Source: Oscillospiraceae bacterium
GTDB lineage: Bacteria > Bacillota > Clostridia > Oscillospirales > Ruminococcaceae
Direction: 5' to 3'
Length of the DNA stretch: 64,000 nucleotides
Assembly: GCA_017887325.1 (NCBI GenBank)
Contig: JAGHIE010000001.1
Coordinates: 62,001-126,000 of the forward strand
Position 1 is the first letter of the stretch; the number at the start of each line of letters is the position of its first letter. A program made the translations under genes and the position numbers. Below, one piece after another: positions 10,400 to 17,282 of this stretch. Below the pieces are notes generated by a model, which did not search any database, had not been told where the DNA came from, and was given only the letters and a program-made list of their open reading frames with translations.

Positions 10400-10569
10400 T
10401 TATGTCGGTGATTATACATCCTATACTGGAACAGTGTGAAGAATTAATGATTATGAACATACGCTTATTATGACAGGCAAAACGGTAACACTTATTGAGC
10501 AGATAAGCAAAATAGAAAGTGAGTTGTTCGGTGAATTGGGAATATATGAATAGCAGAAAGGAAAAAGCG

Positions 10570-11544
10570 ATGGAAACAAAACCGAGAATTTTATATCTGC
10601 TTAAGATATTGCAGGAAAGAACAGACGAGGAACATCCGCTGACTACAAGTCAGCTTATAGAAATATTAAATACAGAGTTTGGTATCTATGCCCATCGAAC
10701 CACTATATCAAAAGATATTGCTGCCCTCGTGGACTTTGGGATGGACATCGTGACTATTCATTCGACTCAAAGCAAATACTTTGTTGCAAGCCGCAAGTTT
10801 GAGTTGCCGGAGTTGAAGCTGTTGATTGATGCAGTTGAATCCTCAAAGTTTATTACAGAAAAGAAAAGCAGAGCGTTAATTGACAAAATTCATTCTTTGA
10901 CAAGCGAAGGTCAAGTATCCAAACTCAAAAGAAACAACTATGTAGCAGAACGGATTAAACCGGATAATGAGCAGATTTATTACATAGTGGATACCATAAA
11001 TGACGCAATCAATGAAGGAAAAAAGATTTCGTTTCAATATTATGACTATACTGGACTGAAGAAAAAGGTGCTGAAAAATAAAGGCGAAATCTATACCCTC
11101 AGTCCATATCACCTTGTTTGGAGCGGAGATTACTACTATGTAATGGGCTACTCCGATAAGAAGAATAAGGTTGTCACCTTCCGAGTAGACCGTATTGCTG
11201 CAAATCCACAGGTGTTAGAGGCTGATATAGTACCACAGCCAACTGGATTTGAGCTTGCTAACTTCACCAAAGAAGTGTTTAATATGTATGACGGTCAGGG
11301 AATAACCGTTGACCTACGCTGTGATAACAGTTTGATGAAAACGATGATTGACCGTTTCGGGGAAGATGTTAAAACCCTTGCCTATGATATGACTTCATTC
11401 AGGCTTCTTACAGATGTTTCTGTCAGCCCTACATTTTTCGGGTGGGTGTTTGGTTTCGGTGGCAAGGTTCAGATACTTGCACCGAAAGAAGTCAAAGAGC
11501 AGTATAAGCAGATGATTGTTCATACAGCAGAGAAATTAGAATAA
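10570..11544 (+). CDS. WYL-domain transcriptional regulator (HTH + WYL)
   Basis: N-terminal HTH; ISFQYYDY...YTLSPYHLVWSGDYYYVMGY and FRVDRI are typical of WYL. Confidence 0.85.
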   Translation: METKPRILYLLKILQERTDEEHPLTTSQLIEILNTEFGIYAHRTTISKDIAALVDFGMDIVTIHSTQSKYFVASRKFELPELKLLIDAVESSKFITEKKSRALIDKIHSLTSEGQVSKLKRNNYVAERIKPDNEQIYYIVDTINDAINEGKKISFQYYDYTGLKKKVLKNKGEIYTLSPYHLVWSGDYYYVMGYSDKKNKVVTFRVDRIAANPQVLEADIVPQPTGFELANFTKEVFNMYDGQGITVDLRCDNSLMKTMIDRFGEDVKTLAYDMTSFRLLTDVSVSPTFFGWVFGFGGKVQILAPKEVKEQYKQMIVHTAEKLE

Positions 11545-11550
11545 AAAAAA

Positions 11551-11587
11551 TCACAGCAGGTGAAAGTTACACTTGCTGTGACTTTTT
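11551..11587. terminator. Hairpin terminator between convergent genes
   Basis: TCACAGCA...TGCTGTGA followed by TTTTTATT. Confidence 0.7.
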
Positions 11588-11601
11588 ATTAAGGTATAGT
11601 T

Positions 11602-12414
11602 TTATTCGATTTCAATCAAGCTATTGTAGATGTTCTTTTCCATCTCTTTCTGTTGAGAAGCAGTTAGCTTATCGGAAGTACGAATAACTATTGTTCCGAC
11701 TACTGAATGAGAACCGCTGCTTAACATACCTGCACCGTCAAATCCGGCAAGATACTCATTTCTTTTGTTTGCATCCTCAACAGTTGGGTAAACCTCAATA
11801 GCTCCGCCAGCTTCAGTTCCTTTATCAACGATAGTCTTTCCATATACATTAGACTGGTCAACCAAATCGGAAGCAAAATACACGGTAGCGGTGTAGCCGC
11901 CTTGTTTATTGAGATTACCGTTCGGGTCATTATCTTCTGTTACAGCTTCCATTCCGGTGATGTTTGGAAGACCGCTCAAACGTTCAACAATAAATGCTTC
12001 TGTCGGATTTGTTACTTGTTGCATTTGTTTGATACTCGTAGAAAGTGCGTCATTAGCGGATTGCAACTTAGTTAATGTTTCCGAACAATCAGAGTTCTTC
12101 AACAGAACTTCCGTTGCTGAAATGATTTCCTCCGTTTTGGATGGGATTTCAGGAATTTCTACAATCTTTGTTCTTGCTTCTGTGATAGCGGTTGTAGCAT
12201 TATCAATAGTAGCATTATCAAGCGGTGGATTTTCTGAATCAACAAGTGATTGCAAATTAGAAATTGCTGTATCAATATCTGAATTGTTCTTCTCCACGAT
12301 AGATACTGCTGCATTAAAATCTGTGATTGCTTTTTCTTTTTCTTCATTGGAACATCCGGTAAAGCAAAGAACTACGCTCAAAGCTAATAACAAAAGTAAT
12401 GAAATTTTCTTCAT
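11602..12414 (-). CDS. Predicted lipoprotein, unknown function
   Basis: Signal peptide with lipobox MKKISLLLLLALSVVLCFTGC. Confidence 0.75.
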   Translation of the reverse strand: MKKISLLLLLALSVVLCFTGCSNEEKEKAITDFNAAVSIVEKNNSDIDTAISNLQSLVDSENPPLDNATIDNATTAITEARTKIVEIPEIPSKTEEIISATEVLLKNSDCSETLTKLQSANDALSTSIKQMQQVTNPTEAFIVERLSGLPNITGMEAVTEDNDPNGNLNKQGGYTATVYFASDLVDQSNVYGKTIVDKGTEAGGAIEVYPTVEDANKRNEYLAGFDGAGMLSSGSHSVVGTIVIRTSDKLTASQQKEMEKNIYNSLIEIE

Positions 12415-12571
12415 AATCTCTCCCCCTATGGATATTTAATATTTAAATTGTATCACTTAAATGTGTTTAACTCAATATAGAATGCTGAGGTGTCGTGTAA
12501 TAGCGACACCTCTTTCGTTTTCCTGAAAACCACTTGTAACTTACAGAAAAAATAGTATAATAAAACTATCA

Positions 12572-12586
12572 GGAACGCATCGTTCC
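12572..12586. promoter_or_regulatory. Putative LexA-like operator
   Basis: Perfect palindrome GGAACGCATCGTTCC just downstream of a TATAAT -10 and upstream of the LexA-like gene. Confidence 0.5.
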
Positions 12587-12613
12587 ATATAGAAAATCAG
12601 AGGTTAACAAACT

Positions 12614-13213
12614 ATGAGAAGCAAAAATCCCGAGTTAATGGAAAAGATATGTAAATATGCAGAGCAATATATTTTGAATAACGGTCATTCTCCGGCTACA
12701 TCTACCATTGCCAAAGCTCTTGGTATCGCTAAAACAACAGCGTATAGATATTTGATTGAGATGTCCGATAAAGGAATGATTGAATATGACGGTCTGGAGA
12801 TAAAAACTCCGGTTACAAAAAAGATAAACACAGGAAGAACACAGACTGCTATCGTAGGTTCCGTCCCTTGCGGTTCTCCGCAGTATGAGGAAGAGAATAT
12901 CGAGGAATATGTTTCGCTTCCTACCGCAATCTTCGGAACTGGTGATTTCTTTATTCTTCGTGCTAGTGGAGAGTCTATGATTGAAGCCGGAATTGATGAC
13001 GGAGACCTCGTTGTGGTAAGAAAACAAACTTATGCAGATGAGGGAGATATAATTGTTGCTCTTGTTGATGGTCAGAATACACTAAAAAGGTTTTACCGTG
13101 ATAAAGAAAACAAGAAAATTATTCTTCATCCGGAAAATAAGCGAATGAAAGATATACTTGTAGATGACTGCTATATTCAAGGTGTTGCCTGCAATGTTAT
13201 CAAAGCGTTATAA
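12614..13213 (+). CDS. LexA-like repressor (HTH + S24 peptidase)
   Basis: S24 domain: VGSVPCGSPQ cleavage region, ASGESMIEAGIDDGDLVVV (Ser), NTLKRFY (Lys). Confidence 0.85.
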   Translation: MRSKNPELMEKICKYAEQYILNNGHSPATSTIAKALGIAKTTAYRYLIEMSDKGMIEYDGLEIKTPVTKKINTGRTQTAIVGSVPCGSPQYEEENIEEYVSLPTAIFGTGDFFILRASGESMIEAGIDDGDLVVVRKQTYADEGDIIVALVDGQNTLKRFYRDKENKKIILHPENKRMKDILVDDCYIQGVACNVIKAL

Positions 13214-13227
13214 GCGAGGGCGATCAT

Positions 13228-13344
13228 ATGAGAAGTTTTGAAGGAATTCGCTATCCATTTTTAGATAGTGCGGAAATAAAAACATCCCAAATCGGTTTCA
13301 GGTTATGTGCCGATAAGGGAATATTGGAGGTGGACACAACTTGA
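13228..13344 (+). CDS. 38-aa small ORF between the LexA-like and ImmA-like genes
   Basis: ATG with upstream gagg; MRSFEGIRYPFLDSAEIKTSQIGFRLCADKGILEVDTT; stop overlaps the next TTG start (TTGA). Confidence 0.4.
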   Translation: MRSFEGIRYPFLDSAEIKTSQIGFRLCADKGILEVDTT

Positions 13345-14066
13345 GCAATTATATGTCACGAGCCGAGATTGAAGAAATCAGTGAAGGCTTAATTAAGTTA
13401 TACGCCAAAAAGTACCGAAACAAAGCTGTTCAATATATCGACATTGAACACTTTATTACCGAATTTTTATCACTGCATATAGAGTATGCTTCTTTTGCAG
13501 AAGATGACTGTGGAAGGATAGGTTTTATGGCAGATGGTGAAACACCGCTGCTTATTCATAAGGACGGAAAAATTATTCCCTTTGTTTTTCCGAAAGATAC
13601 TATCGTGCTTGATAAGATTCTTCTATCAGAAAAGGAACACGGGCGTCGCAGATTTACAATGGCACACGAAGCTTCACATCACATCCTATGTAAGATGTAT
13701 TCAGTGCCAAGCACAGGTCGATTTCATACTGAATATGATAGCGAGCGAAATTACTCTAAAGATGAGCTTGTTCAGATGTTCGCTTCGGCAGAGTGGCAGG
13801 CGGATACAATGGGAGCTGCTCTGTTGATGCCAAGATACATCATTGAGAATGCAATGGCAAAGTTTCATAATTCACAGCCGATTAAAATGTACGGCAATTC
13901 TACGATTACACAAAAAGACAAAGTGATTATCCGCAATATGGCAATCTATGTAGGCGTGTCATATACCGCTTTGTTAATCCGACTGAAAGAACTGGATATG
14001 TTGGAATATCACGACATATCTGAATATATTTCAACAGAGTTAAATTTGGGAGGTGGTATGATTTGA
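13341..14066 (+). CDS. ImmA/IrrE-family metallopeptidase
   Basis: Zinc-binding motif MAHEASHHIL; adjacent to a repressor gene. Confidence 0.85.
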   Translation: MSNYMSRAEIEEISEGLIKLYAKKYRNKAVQYIDIEHFITEFLSLHIEYASFAEDDCGRIGFMADGETPLLIHKDGKIIPFVFPKDTIVLDKILLSEKEHGRRRFTMAHEASHHILCKMYSVPSTGRFHTEYDSERNYSKDELVQMFASAEWQADTMGAALLMPRYIIENAMAKFHNSQPIKMYGNSTITQKDKVIIRNMAIYVGVSYTALLIRLKELDMLEYHDISEYISTELNLGGGMI

Positions 14067-14305
14067 GAGCATCAGCCACTTCAGTAAGACCCGAAGTACA
14101 GGAACGTCTGCGTTTGTCTCGTTTGGAAGCAGAAACTTTACAAGAAAGAGATATACGCTGCCCTACTTGTGGGTTTAGAATACAGATAGTCTATTCAGAT
14201 GCAACCGGACATTTGAGCGTGAAATGTCAAAAATGCAAGAACATACATATTCTCAATCTTGCCTATTTCCGTCGTATTCGTAGAAGCGGACGAAACAAGA
14301 GATAG
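14063..14305 (+). CDS. Small zinc-ribbon protein
   Basis: CPTC...CQKC; TTGA start/stop overlap with the ImmA-like gene. Confidence 0.65.
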   Translation: MRASATSVRPEVQERLRLSRLEAETLQERDIRCPTCGFRIQIVYSDATGHLSVKCQKCKNIHILNLAYFRRIRRSGRNKR

Positions 14306-14343
14306 CAGGTAAACACAGATACAATTAAATATATTACGATTTC

Positions 14344-14524
14344 AAATCGAGTAAGCGGAGATAACAAGGTTTCTTGTTAGGCTACCAAGCACCGTATGAA
14401 GCCGGATAAGTTAAAGGATTATTATGTCCTCACTTATCCCAATTCTACGGTGCTTTTTTCTTGCTCGAATTTGCTTCATACGGTCTGAAGTCCTTCCCCC
14501 ACTTACTCGGGAAAGGACTTTTTA
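14344..14524 (+). promoter_or_regulatory. Structured leader with mutually exclusive hairpins (candidate attenuator)
   Basis: 14387-14396 pairs with 14446-14455 (terminator) or 14391-14402 pairs with 14473-14484; second terminator 14488-14524; 14348-14355 pairs with 14502-14509. Confidence 0.5.
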
Positions 14525-14562
14525 TGTTTTATACAGTTTGGCAATGTCTGATAGCTAAGTAT

Positions 14563-14625
14563 CCGTAATCTCCGAATTTTTGATTTCAACCAAATTCAAA
14601 AATTCAAATTTTAAGGAGATTACGG
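14563..14625 (+). promoter_or_regulatory. Long hairpin sequestering the Shine-Dalgarno of the sigma-like gene
   Basis: CCGTAATCTCC/GGAGATTACGG 11-bp stem plus inner 13-bp stem GAATTTTTGATTT/AAATTCAAAAATTC. Confidence 0.6.
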
Positions 14626-14627
14626 AA

Positions 14628-15206
14628 ATGAGAAAATTTACATTAGAACAACAAGAAGAATTATTTGCCAATGAATGCAAAGTTATAAATCTTAAATATG
14701 AGTATGAGGGATATACCGGTTCAGAAAGATGGGCAATTATTACTGAACTGGCGGAAGAAGAAATATGGGTAAAGTATCCTGATGTTATCCGCAGGTACAA
14801 TCCACACATTTTACTTTCAATATCTCAAGGCGATGTCATAAGAGAATATCAGAGAAATGAAGCGAAACACAGAATGAGGATGCTGAGAAACGGACACGCA
14901 TTTGATGTCAATGACGGAGAGTTTGAGGAACATCATCCAGAGTTTGCTGTAGTTGAAGATGTTGTTGAACAGTTATATTGGCAGGAAGAAAAGCAGCGTA
15001 TCAGAAAAGCCATTGAAACCCTCACTGATATACAGAAAAGACGAATTATGGCTTACTTTTTTGAGGGCAAGACAAGCCGAGAAATAGCAGCTGAAGAAGG
15101 TGTGAATTACAGCAAAGTTGAAAAGTCTATCAATCTGGCATTAAAAAAATTAAAGATTTTACTCTCTGAGGGGGTGCAAAACGGCTCTCCCAGTTCAAAC
15201 AAGTGA
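14628..15206 (+). CDS. Sigma-70-region-4-like protein of a mobile element
   Basis: C-terminal HTH IETLTDIQKRRIMAYFFEGKTSREIAAEEGVNYSKVEKSINLALKKLK. Confidence 0.75.
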   Translation: MRKFTLEQQEELFANECKVINLKYEYEGYTGSERWAIITELAEEEIWVKYPDVIRRYNPHILLSISQGDVIREYQRNEAKHRMRMLRNGHAFDVNDGEFEEHHPEFAVVEDVVEQLYWQEEKQRIRKAIETLTDIQKRRIMAYFFEGKTSREIAAEEGVNYSKVEKSINLALKKLKILLSEGVQNGSPSSNK

Positions 15207-15257
15207 AGGGGTTAATTGTTCATTCCTTTAACATTTTTGAAAAGAGAGGTAAATCAA

Positions 15258-15818
15258 ATGACGAAAGAAAACTTTTATAAAATCAAATGGGGAGAAATTT
15301 ATTATTGTGATTTGGGTAAGGCGAAAGGCTCTGTACAATGCGGCAGACGACCGGTTATGGTTGTGCAGACCAATCTTCTTAATAAGCACTCTCCTACCGT
15401 TCTTGTCGCAGTAATTACATCGGTAAAAAAGAAAGAAAATGTGGATAACCATATTCTTCTCGGCACAGATTGTGGATTAAAAGAACCCTCTATGCTTATG
15501 CTTGAACAGTTGCGAACAGTGGACAAGGCTGAAAAACTGGAAGAGTTCATCGGAAAAGTAACTGATGAAGATAAAATCAATGAGATAAGAAAAGGATTGA
15601 AGTACACGGTAGGAATACCGATGAGACCTAAACGTAAGCGACAAGGTATCATTTTAAGTCTTTGCCCAAGATGCAGAAGCGAGTTCTTTGCAGTCCCGGA
15701 GAACATTCTCAGACGAGTTGACCCGTTACAAGCTGAAAAGGAAGTATGCGATAAATGTCAGGTTGGCTATGGATACGATTATTTTCTTATGAAAAGAGAG
15801 AAAAGGAGTGATAACTGA
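15258..15818 (+). CDS. MazF/PemK-like toxin domain fused to a C-terminal zinc ribbon
   Basis: KWGEIYYCDLGKAKGSVQCGRRPVMVVQ...NKHSPTVLVAVITS...MLEQLRTVDK, then CPRC...CDKC. Confidence 0.8.
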   Translation: MTKENFYKIKWGEIYYCDLGKAKGSVQCGRRPVMVVQTNLLNKHSPTVLVAVITSVKKKENVDNHILLGTDCGLKEPSMLMLEQLRTVDKAEKLEEFIGKVTDEDKINEIRKGLKYTVGIPMRPKRKRQGIILSLCPRCRSEFFAVPENILRRVDPLQAEKEVCDKCQVGYGYDYFLMKREKRSDN

Positions 15819-16078
15819 TGTTCGAAGATAAAATAGCTGAAATGAATAAACATCCGGAATCAGTTGCTCCTGTTGAGTTTCAGTATGAAAAACGAGTTTA
15901 CACTGTTGATGAGATACAAGACATTTTAGGTGTAAGCAGAACTACTGCTTATCAGCTTGTAAGGTCAAAAGTTTTCCATAGCGTTCGTGTGGGCGGTCAA
16001 TACCGAATTTCAAAAAAGAGCTTTGATAAGTGGCTGGACGACCTTGATGAACAATCCGACTGTCAAGTGTGCGATTGA
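15818..16078 (+). CDS. Excisionase-family HTH protein
   Basis: KRVYTVDEIQDILGVSRTTAYQLVRSKVFHSVRVGGQYRISKKSFDKWL. Confidence 0.8.
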   Translation: MFEDKIAEMNKHPESVAPVEFQYEKRVYTVDEIQDILGVSRTTAYQLVRSKVFHSVRVGGQYRISKKSFDKWLDDLDEQSDCQVCD

Positions 16079-16116
16079 GAAAATCGCATAATTAACAAAA
16101 TTCCTCTTTCTAAGTA

Positions 16117-16149
16117 CTATATAGCCAAGCTTAGTGCTTGGCTATATAG
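16117..16149. repeat. Perfect 14-bp inverted repeat, 5-nt loop
   Basis: CTATATAGCCAAGC ttagt GCTTGGCTATATAG; no downstream U-tract. Confidence 0.85.
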
Positions 16150-16170
16150 GCACAGAATGGAGGAATCAAG

Positions 16171-16374
16171 ATGGTTGATACAACTAATAAAATTACATTT
16201 GAAAAGCGGGTTTACACTGTCGAGGACATAATGAAAATGCTTGGAATCGGCAAAAACACAGCTTATGAACTTGTGAAATCAGGAGCATTTCATTTCGTAA
16301 AGGTCGGAGGTCATTTCCGTATCCCAAAGAAAGCATTCGATGAATGGCTTGAGGGAGTTGGAGGTGATTTCTAA
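16171..16374 (+). CDS. Excisionase-family HTH protein
   Basis: KRVYTVEDIMKMLGIGKNTAYELVKSGAFHFVKVGGHFRIPKKAFDEWL. Confidence 0.8.
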   Translation: MVDTTNKITFEKRVYTVEDIMKMLGIGKNTAYELVKSGAFHFVKVGGHFRIPKKAFDEWLEGVGGDF

Positions 16375-17072
16375 TGGCTATCTACAATATGTTTGATGAA
16401 CGAGTGGATAAGTTCAATGAAGAAAACGAAACCAAGCGTCTTGCAGAACTATTTGCCAAAAGCAACGCAGATGATGTTGAGTGGGAATCCTACTCTATGA
16501 GAGAAATACAAAATCTGCTTTCTGTTACAGCGGAAGAAGCTCTTAAACTTATCAATTCAGGTTTATTTAAAACATACCGAGCGGGCAATGAATATCGAGT
16601 TTCCAAAAAGAGTGTTCAGGAAAATCGAAAGATTATCAAGGCAATGCTTACTTATCAAAACAATAAAACAATGACCGTTCCTGATGTTATGCGAATACTG
16701 GGTCTCGGAAAAACCGCAACTTACAGGCTTATCAATCAGTGTAGATTTAAGACCTATTTGGTATTCGGAAAAATGCGAGTGGATGTAGATAGCTTTGAGG
16801 AATGGTATGCCGGTCAATTTCATTACAAGAAGGTAAACGGAGAACGCCCCGGAAAGAAATACGGAAAAACTATTTCTCCCCTTACTGTCGCAAAGGTTCT
16901 CGGCATACCGAGAAGTACAGCAAATGACCTTATGAATGACAATATCGTAGAATTTATATGGGTAGAAAACAAGCGACGTATCATTCAGGAGAGCTTTGAA
17001 AAATGGTACTCCTCTCAAAGCAAATATACAAAGATTATGGAAATCGAGGAGGTAGAAAACTATGTCGATTGA
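16374..17072 (+). CDS. Protein with three excisionase-type HTH domains
   Basis: Three repeats of the S/TVxxVxxxLGxxxxTAxxLIN...FEEWY pattern. Confidence 0.75.
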   Translation: MAIYNMFDERVDKFNEENETKRLAELFAKSNADDVEWESYSMREIQNLLSVTAEEALKLINSGLFKTYRAGNEYRVSKKSVQENRKIIKAMLTYQNNKTMTVPDVMRILGLGKTATYRLINQCRFKTYLVFGKMRVDVDSFEEWYAGQFHYKKVNGERPGKKYGKTISPLTVAKVLGIPRSTANDLMNDNIVEFIWVENKRRIIQESFEKWYSSQSKYTKIMEIEEVENYVD

Positions 17073-17271
17073 AGAACGAGCAAGGCAACTAAACAATAAT
17101 ACATTTGATAAAAAGAGCTATTCTGTCGAAGAAGCCGCAAACGCTCTTGGGGTTACAAGACAAACAGTGTATAAGCTTATCAATCAAGGCTGCTTTAAGG
17201 CTATAAAGATAGAGCGAAACAGTTATCGAATTATCAAAAAAAGTTTTGACGAATGGCTTGATGAAGCGTAA
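17062..17271 (+). CDS. Excisionase-family HTH protein
   Basis: KKSYSVEEAANALGVTRQTVYKLINQGCFKAIKIERNSYRIIKKSFDEWL; directly upstream of int. Confidence 0.85.
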   Translation: MSIEERARQLNNNTFDKKSYSVEEAANALGVTRQTVYKLINQGCFKAIKIERNSYRIIKKSFDEWLDEA

Positions 17272-17282
17272 GGAGGAACATT

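Noticed and set aside
11909-12439. 176-aa plus-strand ORF opposite the lipoprotein gene
   Set aside because: The minus strand has a clear signal peptide and lipobox; the plus ORF lacks a convincing RBS or recognisable domain.
12486-12512. AGGTGTCG-N8-CGACACCT hairpin upstream of the LexA-like promoter
   Set aside because: Probably a simple terminator or insulating hairpin; weak T-tract, and no reason to treat it as an unusual element.
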